14,889 bases of DNA. It comes from JBHHXG01 sp046756985 (lineage in GTDB: Bacteria; Pseudomonadota; Zetaproteobacteria; Mariprofundales; Mariprofundaceae). The stretch lies in NCBI GenBank assembly GCA_046756985.1, contig JBHHXG010000042.1:1-14889 (forward strand), read 5' to 3'. Shown here piece after piece: positions 1 to 9,150 of this stretch; within the stretch, counting starts at the first letter, position 1, and each line of letters begins with the position of its first letter. The notes beneath the pieces were generated by a model. That model ran no database searches, was not told the DNA's origin, and was given only the letters and a program-made list of their open reading frames with translations. A program made the position numbers and the translations under genes.

Positions 1-68
1 CCGATTCGGTTTCCGAGGCCATCATTGCGGCGATGAATAAGAAATTTGGAGCGAGCCTGAGGGGCTGA
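1..68 (+). CDS. 3' end of an unidentified upstream gene (partial)
   Basis: One frame (codons starting at position 3) is open from the window edge and ends in TGA at 66-68, reading [20 protein letters not shown] plus a final glycine. The other two forward frames hit stops at 34-36 and 38-40. The stop shares its last base with the rnhB start (TGATG), a typical arrangement for translationally coupled genes, which is the main support for this being a real gene end. Only about 21 residues are visible, with no recognisable motif, so the product cannot be named. Confidence 0.4.
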   Translation, partial: DSVSEAIIAAMNKKFGASLRG

Positions 69-631
69 TGCTTGCAGGGGTTGACGAGGTAGGCCGCGGG
101 CCGCTGGCAGGCCCTGTGGTGACAGCAGCGGTGATTCTTTCTCCAGACGATCCGATGCTGGGCCAATACCGCGATTCCAAGAAGGTCTCCGAAAAGAAAC
201 GCATCCGGTTGTATCACCATATCCGTCAACATGCGGTGGCTTATGCGGTCGCCCAAGCCAGCACCGGAGAAATTGACCAGTTGAACATTCTGCATGCCAC
301 GATGCTGGCCATGCGCAGGGCAGTTGAATCCCTGCCTCAGGCACCTTCAAAAGTACTGGTTGATGGCAACCGTTGTCCGGATATGCCGGTTCCCGTCTCC
401 GCCGTGATTGGTGGTGATGATATAGTACAGGAGATTGCCGCAGCCTCAATTATCGCCAAAGTGGTGCGCGATCGCCTGATGCAACAGCTGGATGTCCGAT
501 ATCCCCAATATCAGTTTGCCAGACACAAGGGCTACGGCACAAAGGCGCATATGGATGCCTTGCGGGAGCATGGCCCCTGTGCAGCGCATCGCACAAGTTT
601 TGCGCCTGTCACCAGATATGCAACCCATTGA
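68..631 (+). CDS. rnhB: Ribonuclease HII
   Basis: RNase HII cuts the RNA strand of RNA/DNA hybrids and nicks 5' of single ribonucleotides left in DNA, starting ribonucleotide excision repair in the cytoplasm. The 187-residue protein is close to the usual length of about 200, with a very short N-terminus before the first strand. The family signature [12 protein letters not shown] spans residues 4-15. By alignment with the E. coli enzyme from memory, the metal-binding acidic residues are D6, E7, D99 (in LVDGNRCP) and D117 (in IGGDD). The conserved DSKK (36-39), [12 protein letters not shown] (124-135), HKGYGT (153-158) and the C-terminal HRTSFAP (174-180) are all present. ATG at 68 is the only ATG, GTG or TTG codon in frame before the signature. 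The stop of the preceding gene overlaps it by one base. It is followed by 242 bp of non-coding DNA. Confidence 0.96.
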   Translation: MLAGVDEVGRGPLAGPVVTAAVILSPDDPMLGQYRDSKKVSEKKRIRLYHHIRQHAVAYAVAQASTGEIDQLNILHATMLAMRRAVESLPQAPSKVLVDGNRCPDMPVPVSAVIGGDDIVQEIAAASIIAKVVRDRLMQQLDVRYPQYQFARHKGYGTKAHMDALREHGPCAAHRTSFAPVTRYATH

Positions 632-712
632 AATGTGCAGTCTGAAGCCTGATATCGACACTGTAAGATACATCACGGATAAGCGACAAAAGAAGCATTA
701 GAGTCCGGTGCA

Positions 713-742
713 TTGCCACCGAAATACAATGAGTGGTAGATA
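713..742 (+). promoter_or_regulatory. Weak candidate sigma70-type promoter
   Basis: TTGCCA at 713-718 matches the -35 consensus at 5 of 6 bases. After an 18-bp spacer, TAGATA at 737-742 matches the -10 consensus at only 3 of 6 but is preceded by TGG, an extended -10 arrangement. A better-looking -10 hexamer, TACAAT at 725-730, has no convincing -35. If used, transcription would start near 749, only about 10 bases before the hairpin at 760-819. It could drive mutS or a short terminated RNA. This is a visual match only. Confidence 0.25.
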
Positions 743-759
743 TTACCCTCATGGGCTTG

Positions 760-826
760 TTGGCCTGGGTATGTATGCGTTCTTCCCCCTCCCTCCCCGT
801 CGCATACATCCCGGGCCAAATTTTTT
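760..826 (+). terminator. Intrinsic terminator-like hairpin between rnhB and mutS
   Basis: The left arm 760-779 pairs with the right arm 801-819 over about 19 base pairs. There is one T-G wobble (766/813) and one bulged T (770). Six T residues follow at 821-826. This is the form of a Rho-independent terminator on the + strand; the opposite strand has no T-run. It would end transcription from rnhB and its upstream gene. The loop, 780-800, is unusually long (21 bases) and almost entirely pyrimidine, with CCCCCTCCCTCCCC in its centre. Because it lies only about 50 bp before the mutS start codon, it may instead act as an attenuator in a mutS leader. Confidence 0.75.
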
Positions 827-873
827 CATCCTGGCATTTCAGCATGCAAGTCCGTCATGCTAGTTTCCCGGGC

Positions 874-3474
874 ATGGCCAAAGCAGAAAAAACCGCGACC
901 CATACGCCGATGATGCAGCAGTACCTCCGCATCAAGGCAGAGTATGCGGATTGCTGCCTGTTCTACCGCATGGGCGATTTTTACGAGATGTTTTATGACG
1001 ATGCAGTGGAGGCATCCGGAATCCTTGATATCGCACTGACCAAGCGCGGCAAGAGCAATGGCGAAGACATTCCAATGGCCGGTGTGCCGTGGCATCAGGC
1101 CGAAGGCTATCTGGCCAGGCTTGTGCAGGCAGGGAAGCGGGTGGCTATCTGTGAGCAGATGGAACCCCCTGATGGAAAGAAAGGCCCGGTACGGCGCGAG
1201 GTGGTGCGTGTTGTTACGCCCGGTACAATTACCGAATCCGAGCTGTTGGATCATGCACGGAAAGCGCCGCTGGCTGCCTTATTCCAGCAAGGAGATCAGT
1301 GGGGCATCGCTTCCTTGGATTTGTCCAGCGGACAGTGGCGATTGACAGAAGGTCATGGTGCGATCCGTCTGCAGGAATGTCTTGCCGTGCTTGCGCCCGC
1401 CGAGTTGTTGCTTACCAGCGATACGGAACTTGCACTGGATATACAGACAGCACAGCCGGGCGACTGGAGCTTTGCTCCACAGGTGGCGAAAGAACAGCTG
1501 CAGCAGCATTTTGGTGTCGGCGACTGGCAGGCAATGAATCTGGAGACGCATCCGCTGGCCGCTGCTGCTGTGGGCGCAGTGCTCGTCTATCTTGAGCAAA
1601 CTCAGAAATGCGCACTGAGCCATCTGGCTATGCCGGTATTTCATGAACAGGCCGATGGCATGCGGATTGATGCACGTTCACGGCGCAATCTGGAACTGCA
1701 TAGTTCGCTCACAGGTGATCCGAAGGCGAGCTTGGTCGGTGTGCTGGACCATACGCTGACGCCAATGGGTGCAAGGCTGCTACGTGAATGGCTGGACCAC
1801 CCGCTGGCGGATATTGATGCCATTAGCGTACGTCAGGATGGTGTGCAAAGCCTGCTGGACGATACGGATGCCAGAGGGCGATTGCGTTCGGTACTGAAGA
1901 GTGTGCGCGATATGGAACGCATGTTGACGCGTATTGTGCTCAACCGCGCTGCACCGCGTGACTTCAGAGGGCTTGCTGAAAGTCTGCTGGCATTGCCTGA
2001 ATTGTCCGCTGTACTGGGCAAGCGCAGTGGTATGTTTGCCGAATTGCTGCCGAAGCTTATGGGCCTTGAGGGTATGGCGACAAGACTGGATACGGCTATC
2101 AGGGATAATCCTCCGGCCATTTTTCGTGAAGGAGGGGTGATTAAGGCAGGCTTTGATGCCGAGCTTGATCGCCTGCAAGGGCTAGCGAACGACGCAGGGG
2201 AGTGGCTACGCAATTACGAGGCGAAAGAGCGTGAGCGGACAGGGCTTGCCAACCTGCGTGTCAAATACAATAAGGTATTTGGCTATTTCATCGAGATATC
2301 GAAGGCGCAGGCAGTCGATGCGCCACCGGAGTACGTCCGCAAGCAGACACTGGTCAATGCCGAGCGTTTTATTACCGATGAGCTGCATCGTTTTGAATCC
2401 GAAATTCTGGGCGCAAGGGATGCTGTGCTGCAGCGGGAAGCGGATATCATTGAGGTACTGCGGCAGGAGTTATGCGCACTGGCAGCTTCTGTTCAGGCGG
2501 CGGCAAGGGCCGTGGCTGAACTGGATGTGCTGGCATGCTTTGCCGAGGTTTCGGCGGAGCAACACTATACTCGGCCACAGATGCGTGATGGGAGAAAGCT
2601 GATTATTTCTGGCGGCCGGCATCCGGTTGTTGAGCATTTTCTGAGCGGGGAGCCATTTGTTGCAAACGATACCCATATGGATATGAAAAAGCGCCGTTTC
2701 ATGCTTCTGACCGGACCCAATATGGGCGGCAAATCCACCTATATGCGGCAGGTTGCCTGGATTGTATGGCTGGCGCATACGGGGTGTTTTGTGCCGGCCG
2801 ATGAGGCTGAAGTACCATTGACCCGGCGCATCTTTACCCGCGTGGGGGCAGGCGATGAGCTGGCCAGCGGACGTTCAACGTTTATGGTCGAGATGATGGA
2901 AACAGCAACAATCCTGAATCATCTCGAACCGAGATCACTGGTGATTATTGATGAAATTGGCAGGGGAACGAGCACATGGGACGGGTTGGCGATTGCCTGG
3001 GCCGTGGCCGAACGTCTGATCGGTTCGGAGGATGTGCTGACACTGTTTGCCACACATTATCACGAACTGACTGAATTGCCGGATGAACATGATGTGGCGT
3101 TCAATGCCTCGGTAACCGTGCGGGAGTGGAATGGCTCGGTCATTTTCATGCACAGGGTCATCGAGAACGCCGCTGATCGCTCCTATGGTATTGCAGTGGC
3201 ACAACTGGCAGGCCTGCCACCGGATGTCGTACAACTGGCGCGTGAACATCTGTTTCGGCTGGAGCATGCCTCCGAAGTGCATGCCGAATCAGGCAAGCCG
3301 CAACTGGGCCTGTTTGCCGAGGCCGAAAAACGCAGAAATGAACAACAAACAGCTGCCCTGAAAGCACTGGTGGATGAGATTGCAGCGCTGGATGTAGACG
3401 CCATGCGTCCCCTGGATGCGCTGAATGTTCTGCATCGGCTGCAGTCAAAGCTGAATGAGAGCCACCATGACTGA
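874..3474 (+). CDS. mutS: DNA mismatch repair ATPase MutS
   Basis: MutS recognises mispaired or looped bases after replication and recruits MutL. The 866-residue protein compares with 853 in E. coli. The mismatch-wedging motif GDFYEMF puts F36 and E38 at the same numbers as E. coli. The Walker A motif GPNMGGKST begins at residue 614, and Walker B IIDE contains D693/E694, again identical in number, followed by GRGTSTWDG. The FATHYHEL segment is present, and the C-terminal tail resembles the region used for dimer/tetramer contacts. This agreement supports ATG 874. The frame stays open back to a GTG at 733, but the extra 47 residues include the terminator hairpin and do not look like MutS. No clear Shine-Dalgarno sequence precedes 874 or the in-frame ATG 844. 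The stop overlaps the start of glnD. Confidence 0.97.
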   Translation: MAKAEKTATHTPMMQQYLRIKAEYADCCLFYRMGDFYEMFYDDAVEASGILDIALTKRGKSNGEDIPMAGVPWHQAEGYLARLVQAGKRVAICEQMEPPDGKKGPVRREVVRVVTPGTITESELLDHARKAPLAALFQQGDQWGIASLDLSSGQWRLTEGHGAIRLQECLAVLAPAELLLTSDTELALDIQTAQPGDWSFAPQVAKEQLQQHFGVGDWQAMNLETHPLAAAAVGAVLVYLEQTQKCALSHLAMPVFHEQADGMRIDARSRRNLELHSSLTGDPKASLVGVLDHTLTPMGARLLREWLDHPLADIDAISVRQDGVQSLLDDTDARGRLRSVLKSVRDMERMLTRIVLNRAAPRDFRGLAESLLALPELSAVLGKRSGMFAELLPKLMGLEGMATRLDTAIRDNPPAIFREGGVIKAGFDAELDRLQGLANDAGEWLRNYEAKERERTGLANLRVKYNKVFGYFIEISKAQAVDAPPEYVRKQTLVNAERFITDELHRFESEILGARDAVLQREADIIEVLRQELCALAASVQAAARAVAELDVLACFAEVSAEQHYTRPQMRDGRKLIISGGRHPVVEHFLSGEPFVANDTHMDMKKRRFMLLTGPNMGGKSTYMRQVAWIVWLAHTGCFVPADEAEVPLTRRIFTRVGAGDELASGRSTFMVEMMETATILNHLEPRSLVIIDEIGRGTSTWDGLAIAWAVAERLIGSEDVLTLFATHYHELTELPDEHDVAFNASVTVREWNGSVIFMHRVIENAADRSYGIAVAQLAGLPPDVVQLAREHLFRLEHASEVHAESGKPQLGLFAEAEKRRNEQQTAALKALVDEIAALDVDAMRPLDALNVLHRLQSKLNESHHD

Positions 3475-6025
3475 GGCCAAACAGCAGCTGCAGAAACTGT
3501 ACGCCGAAATCGGTGACATGTTTAATGCCGGAGAAGAAGGTGGCGTGCTTGTCCGGCGCATGTGTGAAGGCGTGGATCGGTTGTTGACCGATTTGTGGCG
3601 GCAGAAAGCGCCGCAGGCTTGCCATGTGGTGGACTTGGTGGCCGTCGGCGGTTATGGCCGTGGTGAGTTGGCACCCTATTCGGACTGGGATTTGTGGTTT
3701 CTGGTGCCGGATGATATGACATCAGAAGTCGAGGAAGATATTCAGGCCTTTCTCTATGCGCTGTGGGACATGAATGTGAAAATTGGCCATGCCGTGCGTT
3801 CGGTGAAGGATACCATCAGTCATGTACGCGAGGACTGGGATTCGGCAACTGCGGCTATGGAATCCCGTCTGCTGCATGGGGAAGGCGTTGTGTACGCCGC
3901 CATGCAGACAAAGCTGGCGGGTTTTTTCAAGCGCCGGCGCAAGGCGTTTGTCGAGGCCAAGCTGGCCGAACTTGAAGCAAGGCATACACGTGCTGGTGGT
4001 ACTGCCTTTCTGATGGAGCCGGATATCAAGGATGGTAAGGGAAGCCTGCGTGATGTGCAGGCCGTATTCTGGATGGCCAAGGCATGGTATGGCAGTCAGG
4101 ACATGGATGACTTGGTTGAAAAAGACGCGATTTCGGCCGCCGAGCAGGAACATCTGCTGGCTGCGCAGAACTTTTTATGGCGCTGCCGCTGCGGTCTGCA
4201 TTTGGAGGTGAAGCGCGCCAGTGACCGGCTGGGATTTGAGCAACAGGCCGAACTGGCCAGACGCATGCATTACGAGGATTCGGAGCATAAACCTGCCGTG
4301 GATGCGTTTATGAAAGATTTTTTCCGTTATGCGGGCCGCGTGGCGCGGGTCAGCGGCATGCTGTGTATGTATTTTCAGGAGCAGTTGCATCCAAAACGCT
4401 TTGCCATCAGAAGGGACATCGGCGATGGCCTTACGCTGGTTGGGCAGCATGTTGGCGTGCGCGATGAGCAGGTATTCGTTGAGGATCCGCTCAGGCTTCT
4501 GCGTATCTTTCATGTGGCGCAGCAGGGCCACCGCCGGCTTTCCAGCGGAGCGCTGCGTCAGGTCCGGGCCAATGTGCTGATTATTGATGACGCATTCCGC
4601 GCCAATCCTGAAGCGCACCGGATTTTTCTTACGATTCTGCGAGAACCGCGCAATGTGGCATGGGCGTTAAAAGAAATGAATGATACCGGCGTACTCGGGC
4701 GCTTCATCCCCGAATTCCGTCACGCCGTCGGTCTCGGGCAGTTCAACCGCTATCATGCCTATACGGTGGACGAACATACCATCAGGGCGGTTGGAGAAGC
4801 GCGTAATATGTCTCATCGGGACAGGGAAGAACGCCTGCCGTTGGCTCATCAGGTTATACAGAAAATACGCCGGGTTGAGCTACTATATATTGCACTTCTT
4901 TTTCATGATATTGCCAAGGGTATGCCCGGCGATCATTCAGAAAACGGGGAGAGGTTGGCAAGAGGGTTTTGTCAGCGTATCGGCCTGAATCAGGATTCTA
5001 CCGATCTGATAGGCTGGCTGGTGCGTGAGCATTTGACGATGGCCATCACATCGCAGCGTTTCGATCTGGATGATCCGAGTGTCATTGCGCATTTTGCTGA
5101 GCGGGTTGGCGATGTCGGCCGTCTGAATTACCTGCTGTGCCTCACTGTGGCGGATATCGCAGCTGTGGGTCCGAATGTCTGGAATGACTGGAAAGGGTCA
5201 TTGTTGCGCGGCCTGTATCTGGCCACTGAACGGGTGTTGATGGGCGAAGTGGAGCGTGGTGAGGAACTGGAGCAGCAAATTCGCGTACGCAAACAAAGCG
5301 CCCTGGCCAAGACCGAGGGTGATGCACAGGCGCTGAGGCGTGCAATGGAAATCCTGCCCTGGCGCGGTATTATGCATTTCCCTCCATATCAGTTGCGGAT
5401 CGTCGTTGAGTTGCTGGCGCAGGTCGAAGCAGGTACGGGCGTCAGCATACGCGTGGACCAAATACGCAGCGAGACAATGGTAAGCATAGTGGCTGATGAA
5501 TGGGGAGGAATGTTTGCTGCGCTGGCTGCTGCAATAAGTTCAGGGCATGCAAACATTGTAGCGGCACATGCCTATGAACTGCTTGACGGGCGGGTGCTTG
5601 ATGTATTCCATATTCAGGGAGCCGAAGGCAAAGCGATGGATGTGGACAGCGATCTTCATCGCCTGCAACAGCGCATTGAAAATGTTCTTGCCGAAAAGTC
5701 GTCCGAGGCTTTCAGTTTTCCGGCCTGCAAGGTCAATACGCTGATGCGGCAAGTGCATATCAGTGTGCGGGAATTATCGTATGCTTCAAGCCGTCAGACG
5801 GCCATTGAGATAACGGCAGCTGACCGGCCAGGTTTGCTTGCCCAGCTTGCCTATGCTATTCACCAGCAGGGTCTCAATATCCGCGGTGCGGCGATCACCA
5901 CATTCGGCGAGAAAGCGGTGGATGTGTTTTTCCTGCAAAGTAAGGAAGGCGACCTACTTCCGACCGCTGAAAAGGAAGCATTGTGTGCCCATCTTAAGGA
6001 TGTAGCCCATCTTCCGGAGGAATGA
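3467..6025 (+). CDS. glnD: Bifunctional PII uridylyltransferase/uridylyl-removing enzyme
   Basis: GlnD is the glutamine sensor that adds UMP to PII proteins when nitrogen is scarce and removes it when glutamine is abundant, thereby controlling glutamine synthetase and nitrogen gene expression. Residue numbers here are counted from the alternative ATG at 3455 (856 aa; 852 from 3467; E. coli 890). The nucleotidyltransferase motif [15 protein letters not shown] is at 65-79, with D77 and D79 as metal ligands. The [12 protein letters not shown] segment typical of the family is at 189-200. The HD hydrolase domain includes H441, H484-D485 and D493-H494. Two ACT domains, at about 676-735 and 783-850, should bind glutamine. 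The start is uncertain: ATG 3455 and ATG 3467 both lie inside the end of mutS (20- or 8-nt overlap), and neither has a strong ribosome site. No PII gene (glnB/glnK) or glutamine synthetase gene is in this window. Confidence 0.95.
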   Translation: MTEAKQQLQKLYAEIGDMFNAGEEGGVLVRRMCEGVDRLLTDLWRQKAPQACHVVDLVAVGGYGRGELAPYSDWDLWFLVPDDMTSEVEEDIQAFLYALWDMNVKIGHAVRSVKDTISHVREDWDSATAAMESRLLHGEGVVYAAMQTKLAGFFKRRRKAFVEAKLAELEARHTRAGGTAFLMEPDIKDGKGSLRDVQAVFWMAKAWYGSQDMDDLVEKDAISAAEQEHLLAAQNFLWRCRCGLHLEVKRASDRLGFEQQAELARRMHYEDSEHKPAVDAFMKDFFRYAGRVARVSGMLCMYFQEQLHPKRFAIRRDIGDGLTLVGQHVGVRDEQVFVEDPLRLLRIFHVAQQGHRRLSSGALRQVRANVLIIDDAFRANPEAHRIFLTILREPRNVAWALKEMNDTGVLGRFIPEFRHAVGLGQFNRYHAYTVDEHTIRAVGEARNMSHRDREERLPLAHQVIQKIRRVELLYIALLFHDIAKGMPGDHSENGERLARGFCQRIGLNQDSTDLIGWLVREHLTMAITSQRFDLDDPSVIAHFAERVGDVGRLNYLLCLTVADIAAVGPNVWNDWKGSLLRGLYLATERVLMGEVERGEELEQQIRVRKQSALAKTEGDAQALRRAMEILPWRGIMHFPPYQLRIVVELLAQVEAGTGVSIRVDQIRSETMVSIVADEWGGMFAALAAAISSGHANIVAAHAYELLDGRVLDVFHIQGAEGKAMDVDSDLHRLQQRIENVLAEKSSEAFSFPACKVNTLMRQVHISVRELSYASSRQTAIEITAADRPGLLAQLAYAIHQQGLNIRGAAITTFGEKAVDVFFLQSKEGDLLPTAEKEALCAHLKDVAHLPEE

Positions 6026-6954
6026 TGCAGCATTTGTTTGAATGGATGCGGGGTGAACGCAAACGCAAGGGCTTTGTACTGGCGCTTGGCGGCGGCGGTG
6101 GCCGGGGGCTTGCGCATCTGGGTGTACTGGACGTGCTGGAGGCGCACGAGTTGCGTCCTGATGCCATTGTCGGCAGCAGTATCGGAGCGCTGTTCGGGGC
6201 AATGTATGCTGTCCATCCCGATTCCGGGGAGTTGAAGCAGCGTATTCTGTCGTTTCTCGATTCCGATGAAACATTTGGCAGCCTGAATCTGCCAGCGCTG
6301 AGCAGCGTGGAAGGTGCGGAAGCCGAAGACCAGACATGGCTAAGCCGGCTGACAGCGGCGGCAAGGCAGTCCATTCTGTTTACGCGGGTGGCAACCGATA
6401 TTGCCGTGGCAGACGTAGACAAGCTGATTGATATCTGTCATACCCTTTGTGACGCTGATTCCTTCAAAGAAGCAAAAATACCGCTGTATATCACAGCCGT
6501 GCAGTTCCCCAGCGGTGAGTGTCATATTTTCTCAAAAGATACCAAGGGCTCTCTGCCCTGTGCGATTGCGGCAAGTATGGCGGTACCGGGTGTGTTCGAT
6601 CCGGTCAAGGTCGGAGGAGAGCGTTTTCTTGATGGCGGCATTGCCAGTGAACTGCCGGCCAAAGAGGCAAAAATGATCGCCATGCCTGGACAGATTGCGG
6701 TGGCGGTGAATGTGGGTTCGCGCCCCAGCCCGGACAATGAACCCGGCAATGTTATCGGCATGCTGGACTGGGCAACGCGTATCAAAGCCTTGTATCTGAG
6801 GCAGTACAAGAAGGAGCATGCCGATGTGCTGATCGAACCGCTGGTTGGCTTTACGCAGTGGCACGATTTTTCAAATCCCGATCAGGAAATTGAACGTGGC
6901 CGGCAGGCAGCCCTTGAGCAGATTCCCAAACTGCTGAAGCTGGTGGGGGGATGA
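6022..6954 (+). CDS. Patatin-like phospholipase (RssA-type)
   Basis: This is a serine lipid acyl hydrolase of the patatin family, which uses a Ser-Asp dyad. The glycine-rich oxyanion loop GGGGGRG is at 23-29. The nucleophile elbow GSSIG at 51-55 gives Ser53, and the DGG at 204-206 gives Asp204. The SMAVPGVF stretch (185-192) is also typical. Its 310 residues and simple single-domain layout resemble bacterial RssA/YchK proteins. I see no signal peptide or membrane segment, so it is probably cytoplasmic or peripherally membrane-bound. The native substrate is unknown. ATG 6022 overlaps the glnD stop by 4 nt. A strong GGAGG at 6016-6020 sits only 1 nt from ATG 6022 but 4 nt from ATG 6025, so the second ATG is a good alternative. 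Translation is probably coupled to glnD. Confidence 0.88.
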   Translation: MMQHLFEWMRGERKRKGFVLALGGGGGRGLAHLGVLDVLEAHELRPDAIVGSSIGALFGAMYAVHPDSGELKQRILSFLDSDETFGSLNLPALSSVEGAEAEDQTWLSRLTAAARQSILFTRVATDIAVADVDKLIDICHTLCDADSFKEAKIPLYITAVQFPSGECHIFSKDTKGSLPCAIAASMAVPGVFDPVKVGGERFLDGGIASELPAKEAKMIAMPGQIAVAVNVGSRPSPDNEPGNVIGMLDWATRIKALYLRQYKKEHADVLIEPLVGFTQWHDFSNPDQEIERGRQAALEQIPKLLKLVGG

Positions 6955-7217
6955 ACGGGTATTCCTGGAATCTGCATACGCCGGAGCAATGGCTTGGTCT
7001 GTTTGGCGCTATGCTGATTCTTGGCGCCTATATGATTACGGTAGGCAGGCCCAAAAAACGCTGTCTGGCCTATTCTATCAGCCTGAGCGGCGGTCTGCTG
7101 TTGCTGGCCGTAGCGCTGATTTACCATAATTTCGGTCTTATTGTGCTCGAAATATTCTGGGTGGCAATCAATGCGTGGGGCCTCTGGAGGGTATACCGGG
7201 AGCGAAAGCCAATCTGA
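6951..7217 (+). CDS. Small membrane protein, CBU_0592-like
   Basis: This is an 88-residue hydrophobic protein with three likely transmembrane helices, at about residues 14-31, 38-57 and 61-80, and a basic C-terminal tail (WRVYRERKPI). The pattern of a W-L-G start, GAYM in helix 1, a short basic loop (GRPKKR), S-x-S-G-G in helix 2 and a W-x-A-I-N-x-W-G-L-W helix 3 resembles the small uncharacterised CBU_0592 membrane family; I recognise it by resemblance only. Its function is unknown. ATG 6951 overlaps the phospholipase stop in an ATGA arrangement, with a G-rich stretch (6945-6950) just before it that is a poor Shine-Dalgarno. The next gene begins on the last base of its stop codon. The tight packing suggests co-translation with its neighbours. 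Confidence 0.75.
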   Translation: MNGYSWNLHTPEQWLGLFGAMLILGAYMITVGRPKKRCLAYSISLSGGLLLLAVALIYHNFGLIVLEIFWVAINAWGLWRVYRERKPI

Positions 7218-7912
7218 TGAAACATGTGGATCGCGCCATCGTGCTGGCAGCAGGCCTGGGCACACGTCTAAAATGGCTGACAAATGACAGGCCCAAGGCA
7301 TTGATGCAGATTGCCGGCATGCCTGTTCTGGCGCATGTCATTCATCGTCTTGTGGCGCAGGGCATCCATGATATTGCCATCAATGTCCATCATCATGCGG
7401 ACATCCTGATCGATGCCATGGGCGATGGTGCGCAGTTTGGTGCGCGTCTTGTATTCAGCCGTGAGCCGGAGTTGCTCGATTCCGGCGGCGGAGTAGCGCA
7501 AGCGCTGCGCCTGTTACCCGGCGATGGCCTGTTCGCAGTGCATAATGCGGATGTGCTGGCTGATGTGGACATACAAGCGCTGGCGGTATGCACGCCGCAA
7601 GGGGGTGCATGCCTCGCCCTTGTATCGAATCCAGCCCATCATCCGCAAGGTGATTTTGGACTTCAGGGCGGATTGATCAGTAGAGATGTGATCAGCAGAA
7701 ATGGTGATGTGCGCTATACATTTGCCGGGGTTTCGGTCTGGGATGAGGTAGTGTTTGACGGCCCCTCTGCCGGTTCGGCATTTCCGCTGATGCGTCCCAT
7801 GCAGCAGTTGATCGATTGCGGCAGGCTTGCCGGATTGCTGCATCACGGCGCATGGTTTGACATCGGCCGGCCATATGATCTGATGCGGGCACGGAGGCAA
7901 TGGCATGGCTGA
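7217..7912 (+). CDS. Sugar-phosphate nucleotidyltransferase, MurU-like
   Basis: The protein belongs to the nucleotidyltransferase (GT-A-like) enzymes that join an NTP to a sugar 1-phosphate. At 231 residues it matches the short MurU type, which makes UDP-MurNAc from MurNAc-1-phosphate in cell-wall recycling. LAAGLGTRL (10-18) binds the nucleotide phosphates, and K27 in RPKAL is the expected catalytic lysine. GGGVAQAL (90-97) resembles the MurU GGGI-KAL segment. D112 in the NAD triplet (NGD in most relatives) should bind metal. FAGVSV (169-174) and WFDIGRPYDL (213-222) are family-typical. The frame extends to ATG 7175, but ATG 7217 gives the normal N-terminus and a TGATG junction with the preceding gene. 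A mannose-1-phosphate guanylyltransferase or similar role cannot be excluded. The kinase partner AmgK is not in the window. Confidence 0.82.
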   Translation: MKHVDRAIVLAAGLGTRLKWLTNDRPKALMQIAGMPVLAHVIHRLVAQGIHDIAINVHHHADILIDAMGDGAQFGARLVFSREPELLDSGGGVAQALRLLPGDGLFAVHNADVLADVDIQALAVCTPQGGACLALVSNPAHHPQGDFGLQGGLISRDVISRNGDVRYTFAGVSVWDEVVFDGPSAGSAFPLMRPMQQLIDCGRLAGLLHHGAWFDIGRPYDLMRARRQWHG

Positions 7913-9125
7913 TTTGAATACATCAGGAACAGAGCGGAAGCTGTTATGGGCCATGGTAATCGCCATTGCCGCAGGCGGTATTTCCGGTTACTTCTGGGGC
8001 GAGGCCATGCTGGCCGTGGATTGGCTGGGTAAACTGTTCCTGACGGCGCTGAAGATGATGATTGTGCCTCTGGTGGCGGCCAGTATCATTACCGGCGTGG
8101 CAGGCCTTGGCGATGTGCGCAAGCTGGGCCGGCTGGGTGGTGCCAGTGTGGCCTATTATGCCATTACAACGTTCATTGCGGTCAGCATCGGCCTGCTCAT
8201 GGCCAATCTTTGGCGGCCAGGCGCAGGTGTGCCGCTTGGTGCGGATCTGCAGGCGCCGGAAACCAGGGTTGGTGATATCGGCATTACTGATCTGATCCTG
8301 TCACTGGTGCATCCGAACATCATCGGTGCGGCTGCTGATATGAAGCTGTTGCCCATCATCACATTCTGTATTGCCTTTGCCGCAGCATTGTCCACCTTGG
8401 GCAAGCGGGGAGAACCGGTGATTGCGTTCTTCGACAGCCTGAATGAAGGCATGATGAAGCTTGTACACTGGCTGATGTATTTTGCACCGATTGGCGTGTT
8501 TGCGCTGATTGCCGCGCGCCTTGGCGCAGCTGGCGGAGGTGAAGCCTTTTTCGTCCAGTTGGCGGGTCTGGCCAAATATGCATTGGCTGTGATTTCCGGC
8601 CTGCTTGTCCACGCTGCTGTGCTATGTGTGCTGCTGTATATCCTGGCGCGTCAGCATGTCGCCGAGTATCTGCGGCATATGGCGACGGCATTGATGACGG
8701 CTTTTTCCACAGCATCATCGAGTGCCACGTTGCCGCTCACGATGGATGGCGTAAAGGCGGCTGACGTGCCCGAAACCGCCCGTCGCTTTGTATTGCCTTT
8801 GGGGGCAACGATCAATATGGATGGAACGGCGCTTTATGAGGCAGTAGCCGTGCTCTTTATCGCGCAGGCGATGGGTATTGATCTCTCCGCTGGGCAGCAA
8901 CTGCTGGTGCTGTTGACAGCCACAATGGCAGCGATTGGCGCTGCCGGGATTCCCGAAGCGGGGCTGGTGACGATGGTCATTGTGCTGGAGGCCGTGGGTC
9001 TGCCACTGGAAGGTATCGGGCTGATTCTCGCCATTGACTGGTTCCTGGACCGCTGCCGTACGACGGTCAATGTCTTTGGTGATTCTGTCGGCGCTGCCGT
9101 GGTGGGGAGGCTCAACAGGGAGTAA
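7905..9125 (+). CDS. Dicarboxylate/amino acid:cation symporter (EAAT/GltP family)
   Basis: This inner-membrane secondary transporter of the DAACS family imports an acidic amino acid or dicarboxylate with cations, probably Na+ or H+. Its 406 residues are largely hydrophobic, with the family hallmarks in order: the serine-rich hairpin-1 loop [10 protein letters not shown] (268-277), the NMDGT motif (304-308), the hairpin-2 loop [12 protein letters not shown] (342-353), and helix 8 [17 protein letters not shown] (378-394). By comparison with archaeal GltPh, D382, R385, T386, N389 and D393 correspond to substrate- and sodium-site residues; R385 indicates a second carboxylate on the substrate. The wording of several motifs is closer to eukaryotic EAAT transporters than to E. 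coli GltP. ATG 7905 overlaps the preceding stop by 8 nt and has GGAGG at 7893-7897, 7 nt upstream. The exact substrate cannot be read from sequence. Confidence 0.92.
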   Translation: MADLNTSGTERKLLWAMVIAIAAGGISGYFWGEAMLAVDWLGKLFLTALKMMIVPLVAASIITGVAGLGDVRKLGRLGGASVAYYAITTFIAVSIGLLMANLWRPGAGVPLGADLQAPETRVGDIGITDLILSLVHPNIIGAAADMKLLPIITFCIAFAAALSTLGKRGEPVIAFFDSLNEGMMKLVHWLMYFAPIGVFALIAARLGAAGGGEAFFVQLAGLAKYALAVISGLLVHAAVLCVLLYILARQHVAEYLRHMATALMTAFSTASSSATLPLTMDGVKAADVPETARRFVLPLGATINMDGTALYEAVAVLFIAQAMGIDLSAGQQLLVLLTATMAAIGAAGIPEAGLVTMVIVLEAVGLPLEGIGLILAIDWFLDRCRTTVNVFGDSVGAAVVGRLNRE

Positions 9126-9150
9126 CAGAACTTGTTCGAAGCTTCCCCTG

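Noticed and set aside
733..873. 47-residue N-terminal extension of MutS from a GTG start
   Set aside because: The extension includes the terminator hairpin and does not look like MutS. Starting at 874 reproduces E. coli numbering at F36, E38, G614, D693 and E694.
9128..9137. GAAC-TT-GTTC considered as a LexA/SOS box before guaB
   Set aside because: The half-sites are only 2 bases apart, whereas known boxes with these half-sites have longer spacers, and guaB is not a typical SOS gene.
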